The notes: generated by a model not told the origin, from the letters alone. Numbered from the stretch's first letter, positions 34,601-46,980 are shown. The stretch is 64,000 nt of DNA from Cynocephalus volans (GCF_027409185.1 NC_084462.1:184502071-184566070), one strand, 5' to 3'. Numbers and translations are program-made.

Positions 34601-37600
34601 TAGCATCTGGCTAAGTGGGAGATGGCTGGAATTAAGGAACACTGATCTTAGGTCTGAGCTGAGGTGCCTCAAGCCCATACAAGTGTCATCTGGTGTGTGA
34701 GAGGTACCTGGGGGTGGGGAGAGGCTGACCCAGCACACAGTTCACACTGGGCGACCAGCTAGGTACAGGGCTGACCATGGGAGGGGACAGCGCCCTTCAG
34801 AGCCTGGGGCCAGGCTCACATGGGGCCTGTTTGGATGGGTCTGCCAAGATTTGGCGGGCCTTCGTTCTGCTTGCTGAGCTGGGGGTACTTGGGGGGCTCA
34901 ATGCTTGCAGGCAGGGCTGCCCCAGGCATCAGGGTCCTGGGCAGATCCTGGGCCCCAGATAGCACAGCCCTGGAGAAAAGCTGGGTTCTGAGCCCCTGAT
35001 GGCCATGTGACCTCGGCCAGCTGATGTCCTCCTCTGTTTGTCCGGGACTGCTAGGGCACTGACCGGAAGTGCATCAGGGTTGGCCGGTCCCCAGGCTTCT
35101 TTCCCAGGAATGTCCAGTTCCTCCATCCCTGCTGTCCCCTCCCCTCATCTCTGCTGACTTCCCATCCCTATCCTTCTTTTTGAGGGCCTGCCCACCTATC
35201 ATTATTGGTTCCTTTCTATTGGCTGGCTTTGCCTGGGCGTGGCAGAGGGGGGAGTCCCAGGACAGGCACAGGGCTGGCTGTCACCTGTGGGCCTGGCTCT
35301 GGACCATTCCGAGTAGTAGGGCCTGCATGTTGGACAAGAGGGCTGGGGCTCAGGGCTGGTGTGACCCCTCCTTCCAGGCCCAGTCCCCTTTTTCTGCCTT
35401 TTCCCTCCCCAGTCCCCGAGACTTGGCCCCTTCATCTTGTTTGAGGGGCAGGCTCATCCTGCAACCTGGACAGATGGGAGCAGGGGGACTCAGGGGTCAG
35501 AGGCAGATGGCCCAGCTCCTGGCCCCCACAATATCTGTCATCTGCTGGAGGCAGATTCCAGCTCTGGAGCCTGGTGCATGCACCCTTGTGGACTGAGGGT
35601 GACTGTCTGGCCCCGGGTGCCAGCTGGGCCTACGTCCCTGGCCGAAGCCTGGCTGGGCCCAGCTAGGTAGGGCCTGCACTTGGCCTTGGAGGTACTGAGG
35701 CAGCACTTGGGTGTCCTGACGTGCTCTTGGCTCTGTTCTTCTTTTAGAGGTGACTCAGCGAGGCATAGGCCTCTAGCCCATGGGGCTAGAAGCTGCCCTG
35801 GCCCCAGCTTGGTCCTGCTTGGGACCCCTCTGTGAGGCCACCCTCTGTGGTGGGATGGGGGCCTGGCGGGGTGAAGCTCCCTCTTCTCCTGAAGGCTATT
35901 GTGTTTGTGCTGCAGGATTCTGGACAGCTGTGGCCAGATGGCCTGGGGCCACGGGTCAGCTTTCCTCCAAGGTTTCTGGAGGGGGAGCTGGACCTGCTTA
36001 CCCAAAGTGCCTGCACTCCTGGGACCTGGAATGATCTATAGCTAGTGTGTGGGCAGCCTTGCATACTGCTGGGTGACTGGGAAGCCCCTCGTTTGCTGGT
36101 GGGGCCTGTAGCCTTCCGTTTGCATCCCCCTGTGCCCTGGTCCCTGCCCTAGTCCTAGGGCAGTGTGGGGACAGGGGAAGAGAGATGCTGCCTGAAGAGA
36201 CTGCAGAATTGGTGAGGGGAAGGAGAGGAGGGGAAGGGGGCTTGTTTGCTTTTCTTCTGTTGTTCCTGACCACCCCCCCTCTCCAGGCTATGGGGTGTCA
36301 GGGTATCCTGTGAGACTGTTCTTGGAAACAGCATTACCTGCCGTTCTGTTAGGTGTGGGGGATGTGTGAGATAGGGCCTCTGCTCTTCTCATGGCCAGCT
36401 GGGTGGTGGGTGTGGCTGTAGGTGGATCTGACTGCAGGTCTGCCTGACTCTGCTCCGGCCCGGATTGGCAGGGCCCTTGGTCTCTCGTTCAAGTCCATAT
36501 ACATCCACCACCTCTGCCTGCCTGGCCTGCACTCTGGGTTCCTGTGGAGCCACGGGTTGTGGGGGATGTGGGTGTGGAGGGCCTGGCATGTGCTGTCCCC
36601 AGCAGGGGTGTCCCCCTCTGCCTGATTGAACTTACTTTCTGTGGAGTGTGGGTCGGCAGAGCAGCCACTGCGGTCTGGCTGTTTGTCCTGGCCTTAGACA
36701 TGCACAGGGTGGAGGTGAATGTGTTTGGGGGGCACCCTTGGTTCCCAGATCACCCAGCAGTCTGTCTTCTAGAAGGAACTGGGTCTGCAGCCACTGGGGG
36801 GGGAGGGGGGATCTGGTGAACCAGAGGACTGGGGGCTGGGTGGTGGCTCTTGGCTCCAGCTTCTTGAAGCAGGGCTAGGGGCGGTGGTGCTGGAGCGCGT
36901 GGCCACACTGCCTATGAACCTCTGGGCACATTGCATGCACAGGCATCTCCTGGCTGTGCTCCACAGCATGTGCATTTGTGCAGGGCCAGCAGGCGCCTGG
37001 CTGTTGGGATGGGGAGGCTGGGGGTGGGGTCTTCTGACCTGGCTCAGCTCTATGATCTCCACCTAGTGCCCCAGCCCATCCTCCATCCTCCCACCTGGGC
37101 CTCTGTGCAGACTCCTCCCTGCCATTGGGGTCCTTGGTTACCCAGAGCCCGGAAGGTTCCCCAGTCCCGGGCCTCCCCATCTGCCCGCAGCCCCCTAGGT
37201 GAAACCCCAAGTCAGTCAGGGATGTGGGGCAGAGGTCTTGCGTCAAGGGGCACCTGGACTCAGCCCCAGGCCCTGTGGGATTTGCATTTGGGGTTGGCAT
37301 GGGGGACCATGGGCATTTCCCAGAAGGGGAGGGCCAGCTCCAGCCAGGCCGGTAGTGCCTGGTTGTGTGTCAGGGTAGGGGCTACTTGCCCTGTAGAAAG
37401 GGTGCTGAAGCTCGAAGGGAGCCGTTTTAGCCGGTGGGTGGGCCGCCGAGTCACCACCAGGGTGTCCTGCTGATTGCTGTGGCACAGAAGGAGGGAGGGC
37501 TCTAGTGGCAGGGTGTGCGGTGGGTGGGGTGGCAGGGTCTTGGCGCTGGGGGTCTGCTGTCCATTCATGGGTCCTGCAGGAGGTCCTGAGCCAGCTGTGG

Positions 37601-40227
37601 TTTGCTTTCCAGCTGCTGCGGATGCTGGAGTGTGAGAATGCGCGCCTGGAGGCCGCTCTGGCGTGGCGGCGCTGCGAGCTGGTCTTCTGGCAGTGGATGG
37701 TAAGCAGGCCCTGCGCGCTCCTGTCTCCCCTCTTCCTGGCCTTGACTGCAGCAGCCCTGTGGTGGTGGGGGTGGGGAGGGTCTTCCCATTTCCCAAAGAG
37801 GAAGAGGAGGCTCTAGGGAGGCCACTCACCTCTGAGAGTGAAGCTGGACTTGCACCCAGGCCTGGTGGCTCTGAGTCTGGGGCTCTTTCTAGAATGTCTG
37901 CTTTTCTTGTGGGGAGGCCCAATGCTGCCAGCCCTTGCCTCTGGCCTATACTTGTCAGGAGTCTGCAGCCTTCCAGAAGTCTGGTCTTTGTGCCTCCCTG
38001 AGCACTGTGCCTTCTGGGGTGATGGTAGCTGTCCAGCCCTTGGTGGGGCCTCGGTGGGCCACTACTGTGCCCTGGGCTTCTGTGCCCTCTGTCCCCACTG
38101 GCTGGGAAGCCTGTGCTTGGTGCACGCCCTCTCCTTGGTCTCTCTCTGCAGGACACAGTTCTGGATGCTTGCCCCCCAGAGGCCCCTGCTGCGGCCTCAC
38201 AGCCTACGTTCCTGCCCAGAATCCCTGAGTACTGGGTGGATGAGTTGGAGCTGGTGGCGCGGGAGCTGCAGGCCCTGCAGGAGGAGCTGAGGCTGGCGGT
38301 GGAGACCCGGCGGGCAGCCTGGGAGGCCAGGGTGAGTGCCCCCGTGCCCCGCTGTGCCCACTCTCCCCAGCCTCGGCCCCGCCCCTTGCTCGGGGAGGGC
38401 TGGCTGGAGGGCTCTAGTTGAATTACACGGCTTAGTCTGATTAGGTGTGAGGCTGGCCGATAATCTGATTAGCTTTGGTAGGTGATACACCCCCACGCGC
38501 CAGATTCTAGTGCGGTGGGAGGTGCACAGTGAAGGGTCCCCGCCGCTCCCACCGCTCCCAGACCACCCTGTCGGCGGTCGGCCCGTTCTGCAGGGGATTC
38601 TTGCATGAAGAGAGGAAGTCTGAGCGCTGTGGTGGCGCCAGTCCCCACCGCGCCGGCTCTGTGCCGGGCCACGGGCCGCGCGTCTACTCACACGTCGCGG
38701 TCGTTTCTCCATGCGCTTGCCCGAGACCTGTTTGACCTGCTGGCGGACGCGTGGGTCACCCCTCCCCCAGACACCTGGCTTGTCCTCCCCCCAGGAGCAG
38801 GTTCGTGGCTGTGAACACTGGGCCACATTCGCCGCATCTGCTTCCCTTTTCTAAAGCGTGTTCCCTTAAAATTTTCAGTAGGCGCTCTAAAGAGCAAGGG
38901 CGTTTCCTTTGTGCCTGCAACCCCAGGCACTGCCGCTGCCCCAGTGGGCGTCCGCCTGCCTCCACCTGCTGTCCTGCTGCTGCAGGCTGCCTGTGGCTGG
39001 GTCTCCCCCGCCAGGCCGGGCTGGAGCACCCCCCACCCCCGCCCCTCCCGCGACAGCTGAAGCTCCCCTGAAGTGTGCCGGCGATCCTCTTGTGGGAACC
39101 GAGCAGTGCTTGTCCCAGCTCAGGGCCCTGTTCCTTTTTGAGAACTCTAAGAGCAGGGCGATTCAGCAGAGCCCCAGGGGTTCAGGGAAGGAGGGGATGT
39201 AGCCTCCTCAAGCTCCTCAGTGTGGCCACCCACCCCACCAGGCCAGTTGCCCACGGTTTTGGGATGGGACTGCTCTGAGGGCCAGAGGCAGCAGCAGTGG
39301 GAGTCCCCCAGCCAGGCGTCCCTGGGTCAGCCCCACCCCACGCTGCCTGCTCCTGGGGGGCAGTGGGAAGGTGGAAAGCTGATTTAGCAGAGGGAGGTGG
39401 GTGGTGGGAGGTGGGAGGGTGGGCTTGGAGGGGTGTCCCTGAGGGTCTTCTCTCTGAGCTCTGGAGGGACTTTGAGAGACTTAGCCTGCTGAGAGCTGCT
39501 AAGCCCACTCCCCCTGCCCGGCAAGTGAGTTGGGCCTGTAGCTGGGTGGTCCTGAGAGAGGGGACCTGGGGGATAGAGGCTGGTGACCCTGCTCCTGCAG
39601 GGCTTTGGGGGCAGCCAGGCTACCCACCCCTGTCCCTGTGGCTCCACTGCCCCTGGCTTACAGGTGCTCAGTGAGGGTTAAGCAGGGCTGGGACAGGTGG
39701 GGGCCGTTGGAGCTGGCCTGGGCTTGGCCCACTTTTCTTTGGATGAGGCGAGATCTGAACAGCCCTTTGGGAGGCAGTGGGTGCTGCAGGGCTGTTGGGA
39801 GCTGGCTTCTGGAGTCCTGAGGGGGGCCTGAGGCCAGCGTCCTGGGGAGACAGAGCTGCCCTTTGGCTCACAAGTCCCTATGTCTTCTCCCATACAGGTT
39901 GGAGGCCAGGGCTGGGGGCTGGAGTGGACTGCTATGCGGCAGGCTTTGAAGGAGGCTGTGGAACAGGAGCTTGCAGCCCTGCAGCGGTCCTGGGAGCAAC
40001 ACAGGGGCCCAGCGCAGCCCCATGGGCCCCACCGGCTGGTGAGAAGTGAGGAGGGGGCAACAGGAGGCTGGGGCCTGTGGGCATCTGAGGTGATTGGGAC
40101 GCTGAAGAGCCAGGAGGCCTGTCTGGAGGCAGTGCTGTGCCAACTACAGGGACAGTGTCGGCAGGAGCTGGCCAGGCTGGCGGGAGCCCTGCCTGGCCTC
40201 ATCTGGATCCCACCACCTGGACGCTGA
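31690..40227 (+). CDS. TEDC1: TEDC1 (C14orf80), tubulin epsilon and delta complex protein 1, 426 aa
   Basis: TEDC1 partners with TEDC2 and with epsilon- and delta-tubulin in a centriolar complex needed for stable triplet microtubules. It has no catalytic motif. Coding exons are 31690-31836, 31924-32002, 32377-32579, 32881-33036, 34228-34326, 37613-37699, 38152-38331 and 39898-40227 (TGA 40225-40227), totalling 1281 nt and 426 residues. All borders are AG/GT and phases agree. The start MGRRRRRVDRTAGAGAGALP is basic and Ala/Gly-rich. The middle is leucine- and glutamine-rich helical sequence (ELLLAVSWLLARGPLL, VQWLMGQLRFRWRHLL). The C-terminal half has coiled-coil-like stretches (ELVARELQALQEELRLAVE, LKEAVEQELAALQRSW) and ends GLIWIPPPGR. 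The last exon reads through a GT that resembles a donor (gctggtgagaag near 40036), and the downstream frame continues to the natural end. Identification rests on recalled similarity to human C14orf80 and on gene order. Confidence 0.93.
32003..32230 (+). repeat. TEDC1: Diverged ~122-130-bp tandem duplication with GC boxes in TEDC1 intron 2
   Basis: The block starting gggtaagccccg at 32001 recurs at about 32138. Inside it, ctctgctccgcccaccgg (32041) recurs as ctctgccccgcctaccgg (32163), and both are followed by a related cactggcccc/cgctggcccc. The copies are clearly diverged. The duplication includes the exon 2 splice-donor sequence, so a second donor-like gtaagc exists at 32140. Many CCCCGCCC words make the intron start a dense Sp1/KLF-type region. 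Confidence 0.7.
34013..34026 (-). promoter_or_regulatory. CTCF-like site in TEDC1 intron 4
   Basis: The minus strand reads CCACTAGGGGGCCC, differing from a CTCF core CCACTAGGGGGCGC at one base. A second weaker copy on the same strand (core CCACTAGGGGTC) lies about 30 bp downstream at 34044-34057. Confidence 0.55.
34044..34057 (-). promoter_or_regulatory. Second, weaker CTCF-like motif in TEDC1 intron 4
   Basis: The + strand agacccctagtggt gives ACCACTAGGGGTCT on the minus strand. It shares the CCACTAGGGG core and the orientation of the neighbour at 34013 but lacks the final GC. It may be a secondary or decayed site. Confidence 0.35.
34327..37612 (+). other. TEDC1: TEDC1 intron 5 (3.3 kb)
   Basis: This is the largest TEDC1 intron. 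About 34975-35075 resembles a decayed MIR SINE (gccatgtgacctcggccagc and following text). A candidate alternative terminal exon lies at 35916-36041. An octamer ATTTGCAT lies at 37280-37287. The remainder is GC-rich with poly-G runs near 36797-36811 and nothing else recognised. Confidence 0.5.
35916..36041 (+). CDS. TEDC1: Candidate alternative terminal exon of TEDC1 (speculative)
   Basis: A good acceptor (pyrimidine-containing tract, then gtgctgcag ending at 35915) is followed by a frame open for 41 codons to TAG at 36039-36041. Exon 5 ends in phase 0, so splicing to 35916 would be in frame and would give a shortened protein ending QSACTPGTWNDL. There is no recognised similarity, no clear polyadenylation signal right after it, and chance is not excluded. 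It is listed as a hypothesis only. Confidence 0.2.
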   Translation, partial: DSGQLWPDGLGPRVSFPPRFLEGELDLLTQSACTPGTWNDL

Positions 40228-40520
40228 GAGCCACAGCCATGCCCTCCCTGTGTGGGACCTGCCCTGGCCCGCCTGGCTGAGTGTCAGAGGAGTAGATTCC
40301 AGGATGGGTGGCTGCAGGACAATGCAGGTGCAGAGCTCCAGCCAGACATTCACTCCGGGACTGGGGCTGTCCTGACTTTGGCCAGAGCCCAGCCCTTGGC
40401 CAGCACTCTAGGGGAAACATCAGGCTGGTCCCCCTGAGGAGGTCATAACAGGCCTCATCTGGTGGTTGTGTGCATTCAGGGTCTGCAGGGGACTCAGAAA
40501 TAAACTGTGGAGGCCTCCCT
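40228..40520 (+). other. TEDC1: TEDC1 3'UTR and polyadenylation signal
   Basis: About 0.29 kb of 3'UTR follows the stop. A canonical AATAAA lies at 40499-40504, with expected cleavage near 40515-40525. The next kilobase shows no coding signal. Confidence 0.85.
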
Positions 40521-41880
40521 GTAGGGACCAGAGGCCTGCCCTCCTGCTACCCTTTCAGGTTTGCCTGTCAGGGGATGGGAGGGGGAGGAGTAGAGCTCAG
40601 GCCCAGGGGAGGGAGAGCCTGTGTGGTGGTGGCTGAGGCTGGGCACGGTGCAGGGCTGGCTGACAGCACATGGTGAGGGTCAGAAGCCCTGGGGGAGTGG
40701 TGGCTGTGGAAGTCCAGGACTCCCCTGAGTGGAATTGTCCCAATGACCCCCTGTGCCCTGTAGTCCTGGGTTCCGCTGCATGCACTAACTGCAGGCTGTG
40801 AGCACAACCTCTGACTCCTGTCCTGGGCCATGGACATGCCTGGTGGGTGTGTGTGGGCGTGTGTGGGGGGGATTTGCTGGATGGGAGCCCTGGGGGACTC
40901 TGCTCGTTTCCTGGGGGTGGTGCCCGGGTGTGAGGGGGAGGCCACAGTGTGGACAGAAGGAGCTTTGTTCTGGTGCTGCTCGGGGAGCTCAGCTCAGCCC
41001 TGACAAAGAGCCGTCTGTGTCCATGGGATGTGACCCCAGCCTGTGGAATGGCCCCTCTCCCATCCTGGAGGCCTCACCTCACTAGTCCTCACCCCCACCA
41101 GCCGGCACAGGCGGGCCTTGGTCTCCAGTCCTGCCTCCTCTGCTGGCCTCCCCTCTTTCCCAGGGAGTTGTCGAACCCTGACCCAATGCTGGGCAGGTGA
41201 AGGGGCCTGGTGGGGGGCTTCCAGCTTCCTGCCAGCTGAGGACCAAGGCCACTTCCAGCCCCTCTGGTGGAATGTTCTCTCAGTGGGGCTTTTCCTGCCT
41301 TCCTGGAAGTGTGTGCTGGAGTGACAGCTCATACCTGGGGCCATCAGCTGGTCATGGCCAGTGCAGGCCTCCTCTGTCCCAGGGTGGACACACCTGTGCC
41401 GTCTCTGCTGGCCATGGTGTTTATGGCACTTGGGCTGCAGGGGCCCAGCTGGAGGAGGCAGTGGCCAGTGGGTCCTCCCTTTCAGGAGCACACCCCTGAC
41501 CCCTCGTGGGGCTGGATCCCGGAGAGTCACCAGGGAACGCTGTGGATCCCTGGGCCTGTGCCAACATTCCCTGGCCTGGAGCCCTCCTGCACCCCCCACC
41601 CCAGCTCCTGTTAAGGGCTCTTGCTGCCTCTGCCTGCTGGTTCCAGCTCTGGTCCAGGACACTTGGGACATTGACCCTCCTGGCTTGCAGCCTCTGAAAA
41701 TCTGAAGTCACCACTGGGCTTCTGCAGCTGGCCTCCCTGCTGTGCCCTCGGCCAGCCCCTTGACAGCAGATAGGACTCATCATGTGCTGGACAGAAGCCC
41801 GCTGAAGCTCCCTGCTTTCTCTGAACTGCCACTGATCCAGGATCCAAGGGTCCATGGGCCCTTGGGACCTTGACTTATAG
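40521..41880. other. Downstream of TEDC1: no gene seen
   Basis: This is GC-rich sequence without recognisable exons or transposons. It marks the end of the gene-dense part of the window, and from about 41880 rightward L1-derived AT-rich DNA takes over. Confidence 0.5.
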
Positions 41881-42016
41881 AAATCGAAGTGCAGACTCAA
41901 ATATCATGGAGTTGTCACTTTTCAGTTTGTAGATTCAATGCAATCCCAATCAAAATCCCAAGAGTGTGTGTGCATGCGTGCATGTGTGTGCATGCGTGCA
42001 TGTGTGCACATGTGTT
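41880..42016 (+). mobile_element. Small L1 ORF2 fragment followed by a (TGCA/TG)n simple repeat
   Basis: The text gtagattcaatgcaatccca with atcaaaatccc (about 41928-41958) is the well-known L1 ORF2 coding-strand phrase. It is followed by alternating gtgtgtgtgcatgcgtgcat units (41966-42016), a purine-pyrimidine alternating microsatellite. Confidence 0.6.
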
Positions 42017-42689
42017 CGTGGGGCTTGAGACACTGATAGTAGAGTAGGGCCCTGGGAGAAGCTGAGGCCCATGTGAAGGTCACATGTGGAGGGCTTGCCC
42101 AGGGGACCAGACTTCCCTGAAGCTGTCATAATGCAGAGAGATGGGGCGACTGGCATTCAGTGCTCAGTGGCCCCACGTGCAGGGGCTTGAAGTGGCACAC
42201 CTTTGTGACCTCACCCTCCTAGAAGTCCAGGGTCTGAGGCCCGAGTCTCACAGGGATAAGATCAGGGGTGGGTGGGCAGACTGTCCTGCTCTCCTTCCCT
42301 GGGGAAGGGTCCGCTTCCAGGCAGCCCTCCATCAGATGTGCTCCTGCCTCCCTCTTGACTTCTAGGAGCACATGTGATCGCACCACCATCCTGTCACAGG
42401 GTCAGCAGCAACCTTAATCCCCTTCTGCAGGGGACACAACGGGTTCATGGGCCAACACCAGGGCCGAGACCCAGCCCACAACCCCGAGACCCACAGAGCA
42501 GACTGGAAGCCACGTGTGCACTGGGCGCCTGGCCAGGGCAGCGGGGCCCTGCATCCTGGGTGAGCAGGTGTCCACATGAGTACAGGGTAGTGGTCCCACA
42601 GCTCCCCAGGAAGATGCAAAGGCAACCGCGTCCTCATGGGAAGGAGCAGAGGAGTCCAGGCTCCAGTTAGGGGTAGCTGTTTGAGCCCA

Positions 42690-43600
42690 GAGGGTGCTGA
42701 TTATAAAGGAAAGCTTGATAAATTCGACTCCATCAAAATTGGAAATTTATGTTTATTGAAAGACACCATGAAGAAAATTAAAAGAAGCCAGAATGTCTTT
42801 ATTTACCTGCAATAATTGTAAATGATAATGAATTGGTATCAAGAAAATATACAGAACTATCAGTCATTACAAAGGACACAGATAAATGAGCAAAACAGAA
42901 AGGCAGGTGCTGCAGAGAGGAGCAGACAGGAAAGTCCCATACACAGGTCAAAATGGTCACCTTTGTAACCAGGAAATGCAAATTAAGAGCACATGAGATA
43001 CCTGTTAAACCCGCTGGGACTGGGTGTCCGCGGGTGGGTGAGGGACTCCGCGGCAGTGGCGTGTGGACTGAACAGCCACTGTGGAAGGCACTTGGGCCTC
43101 TCCTGCAAAGTGGGGCGCTCCTGGGCCTACGCTCAGGGGTCGTGCTGAGGTGCACCAGGCAGCGTGGGCATGTCTGCATGGCAGCGGTGTTTGGAACAGC
43201 AGGAGTTGAAATAGCCATGTTGTCCAGTCAAAGCAAGATGGACGTGTCTGCTGACGGTCGCAGTGAGAGTGCCACAGCAAGCTGGCCGGCCCCCTGTGCA
43301 TCTTCAGGAAAGAAAGAAACATGTTGCAGAAGATAACATACAATGAGGCCGTTTAAAAAAAGCAAAACTGGGCCATAAATTGGGCAGGGAAGGGACTCGC
43401 ATTTGTGCAGTTACCTCCATGTGTGCCCAGGGTGGGGAGGGCTGTCGGGAGACACACAGGTGTCCAAAAGTTTCCTGCTGCAGGTGGCCTTGTGGACATT
43501 TGTTTTATTATGATTCATAACTTACGTTAATCTATTCTTTGGGTGTATCAAGTGCTGCATTAAAAAGAAAACTGAGAGTAAGATCCAAATGCAGTATCAC
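42690..43600 (+). mobile_element. Old L1 (L1M-type) 3' fragment, + orientation
   Basis: Phrases such as ttcgactccatcaaaattgg (42725 on) and gaaagacaccatgaagaaaa match the end of L1 ORF2. They continue into a decayed 3'UTR with text resembling ggaaatgcaaattaagagca (42972 on). The coding frame is broken throughout. Edges are approximate. Confidence 0.7.
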
Positions 43601-46470
43601 CTATATATTCCTGTGCTGTTTTGTGCACTGACAATTGTCCAGTTCCAGCTTCTTGGTCCTTCGGGCTTCCCTCCCTGTCAGTGCAGGGTCTCCTCCACGT
43701 GGCGCTGGTCGACCTTGGCATGAGGGCTGAGGCTGGTTGGAAGCCGCCAGGTGAGGTACATGGCCCTCCAGGGTCTCTGCAGCCACATCCCCACATAGAC
43801 GCCTGAGGGCTTGTCCCTGGTGTCCACCTGAAGTCCAACTCTGGCTGGAGAGGAGTATTAGTGGCATTCAGGACAGGCATTTGGTTGGTTGGGTATGGGT
43901 GGCTCCTGTTTTACTCACGGGGACCTTGATGACTAGTGCCTTTCCCTTGAGCCCACAGCCCCTGTCCATCCCACATTCTTGAGTGTGGCTGTGGAGTCCA
44001 CACCTGTCCTCAGCCTCTAGCCAGCTGACCCTGCATGTGTGTGTCAACCCTGGGTCGACTTTGTCCCCCTGCAGGCTGGTGGAAGCTGGCTAGATGAGGA
44101 CTGTTCCTGCCCCAGGGCCTTGGGTGCTAGGGCCGTGCTCCCCCTGCTGCACTTTTGACTTCTCTGTCAGAGGAAGGGCCCCATAGCCCATGTCGGGGAG
44201 GGAAGAGCAGACACCGTAGGCAGACACATAACGGGGCAGGAGGCACGAGTCGGGAAGTGGCGGACAAGGTTGGGATCAGAGGAAGCCCACCTGGCCCGAA
44301 GGAAGTGAGGGAGGGTCACAGTGTCCGGGAGGGTGGCCCAGGCAGAGGGCGTGGGCGCTGGCCTGGGGGTGGTGAGCTGCAGGGTGGGCAGAGGGCAGGA
44401 CAGGGCAGGAGGATTCTGGCTGATGAGGGGCGCAGGGTCTGCACTCTCGTGGTGGAGGTGTGAGGAGATGAGCCACTGTGGATGGGCCCACGGTTGATTG
44501 ATGGCCTGAGAGCTGGGTGGGCTGAGGGTGGGTGCCAGCAGCTCAGTTAACTCGCACCTGAATCAGGCGGGCAGTGGGCTGTGTGGATCTGGAATGTGGG
44601 GCTGGGAATGTGGGAGCCCAGGGGCATGGAAGGGACCACCCGGAACTGGTGAGGCCAGGGCCCCCCTCACATGTGGCCGGGAAGACGGGTGGAGCCGCGG
44701 GGTCTGGGGGGTGGCTGGCAGAGAGGGGTGGGATCAAGGAGGGGGTCTTGGTGGCCAAGTGAAGAGACTTTTCCGGGAGGAATTCATCAGCCGTGTGGTG
44801 TGCTGCCAGCAGGACAAGGGCAATGACTGAGGACTGGCTGTGGAATTGGGCAGGGAGAACAGAGTGGGGGTGAACGGGAGGAATGGAGGAGGGGGAAGGA
44901 GGTGCACTTGGCTCTGGCAGGGAGTCAGCCACAAACAGCGACAGAGAAGTCGGCTGCATGAGCTCTGGGTGCAGCCCTGAGGTCTGGGTCTGCATGCTTG
45001 TTTTGAAGTGCGCCCGGGACTTGTTCCAATCAGGATGGTACAAACAGGAGTGACGGCCATGAAGGAAGATGCTTGTTTCACTCTCAGATATCAAGGGGAG
45101 GGGGCTGGGCATGCCACGTGGGGCCACGCAGGGCACAGGTGGGCAGAAGCCTTCACTGTGGTCCCTGCAAGAAGGGGAGGGTGCGTCAGGCAAGCAGGGT
45201 GGCCTGGGGGTGATCAGGGCAGGGGACAGTGGCCCAGTGTGAGAGCCTGTGGAGGAGGTGGCCAGGGCAGGCTCTGTACTGGCTGGTTGCGTATGGAAGG
45301 CACGCTTGAGTCTCACCTGCTAGGAATTGGTTACCCCTGGGAGGGGCTGCCATAAAGCTCCAAGATGTCAGAAATACAGCAAATAAAAATGTGCTTCATA
45401 CAAGGTCACAGTAGCTAACATGACCTCCACTACTACAAAAGTGTGTGTGTTGGGGGCAGGTGGTGCTGCTGTGAGTGGGGTCCAAAGCCCGTGGCACTGG
45501 CTGAGTGGCTGGGCTGCAGAGGTGGCCACTGTCTGACAGAGGCCAACCTCCAGCCAGACTGTCACTGCGATGACTCAGAAAGCAGATTCTGTGACTGCCA
45601 AGCCTGCAGTTATGGAAGAGCGGAAAAGGCCCAGACGCTCATGAGCAGGGCTGTTGGTATCCAGCTGTGTATTAGCCCAGAGGAGAGAACTGGAGCACGT
45701 GCTGGCGGGTGGAGAGCAGGAACGGAGCGCGGTGCAGAGGAGGGGATCGGGGCCTTGCGGGTGGGGAAACCTACCACCCCCGGACCCTACACTGCGGGAA
45801 AGCAGCTCAGCAACATCCTGTTAACATCCAGTAACCAAAGGACCTCGGCCTTGCTGTGAACACCCTCTCAAGGGTGTGGCTGCCTCCGAGCCAGCGCAGG
45901 AGGCAGAGCCACTAGCACGGGCGGGCGCTGGGCCTGCGGGGGCACAGCGCTGAGCAGGTGACCCTACAGATCTGACAGAATCATGTCACTGAAGAGACCT
46001 GAGCCTGGCTGCGGAGGGCCGGGGACCCAGGATTGCACCGGCAGGAAGAGGCCATGGAAACTAGACAGCCCCATGTCCAGTGGCGCCCCAGCACTCACCG
46101 GAGGAAGGTGGGTGGGCAAGCCTGTCCCATTCTGGAAGGTGCACCCAGAGCCTGGGGCCCAGTGGACGAGGGAGCGGGATGTGTGGCCAGCGTCTCACCT
46201 GAGGATGGCCTCCCCACCACCCAGCTTCCCCTTTGCAGATTGGAGCCATCTACTGAGTCACCTGCCCCTGTATCCTTTTGGGTACTGGGGGCCGTGTGGG
46301 CAGGTGGCTCCTCTTTTCTGCATATGACCCTGGAATGAGAGTGGGGGCAGGGACTAGACGCGGCAGCTGCTCCCTCCAGACGCTGTGGGTCTGCTTGGTA
46401 CGGCCCCGCCGGCACCGCCGCACTCACCCCGGCTGGATTCCCTCAGCTCACGTTGCTCGTGCTGTCTCCA
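43601..46470. other. Gene-free interval
   Basis: This is GC-rich, apparently unique DNA with no supported exon, RNA gene or recognisable element. About 45340-45440 (tgccataaagctccaagatg, agaaatacagcaaataaaaa) is AT-richer and may be a transposon remnant that I cannot name. Confidence 0.4.
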
Positions 46471-46559
46471 GAATTTTTTCATGGCCCCCCCTTGGTCAAA
46501 AGAAATATCCAACAGTCCTGTATATTAGGGCTGAACAGCTAAGTATTTATGTCCTAACA

Positions 46560-46980
46560 ACTGAGTAGCAGTCTGGAAAACAGCAATAGCAACATAAATT
46601 GAAAAAAACCCTTAATTTAATTCGTAAGTAACTACAATTAGTAATTAGGACATCTGGGTCTGTTAGGCTCTGTGCAACGTCTCAAACCTTAATCACACTG
46701 GACACCATCACCTGCACGTTCTGATCCTCGATGACTTTTGCCCGGTATCTCCTTTTACCACAGCTACTGCTGTAAACCCAGCTCTGGAAAGAGTCATCAC
46801 CGAAAGGAAAGTGAAACCCAGCGTTGAAACTCAGCTCTCTTGAATTGTTCACGAGGCATCTGACATGTGTGTAGTCCTGTGTTTCCCTCAAGGCTTTACA
46901 ATACATCGCAGCACCCCTGAGAACTTACTGTGGCACCCTGGGGTGCCTCAGCACACAGTTTGGGAACTGCAGCTCTAACT
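46560..46980 (-). mobile_element. hAT-type (MER/Charlie-like) DNA-transposon remnant
   Basis: Read on the minus strand, the right edge gives gttcccaaactgtgtgctga and ggcaccccagggtgccac, the terminal text typical of mammalian hAT elements. A minus-strand frame (46682-46906, 74 codons) inside has no recognised transposase motif. Family and left boundary are uncertain. Confidence 0.45.

Noticed and set aside
40036-40050. Donor-like gtgaga inside the last TEDC1 exon
   Set aside because: The frame remains open through it to the family-typical end GLIWIPPPGR, and no matching acceptor precedes a better continuation.
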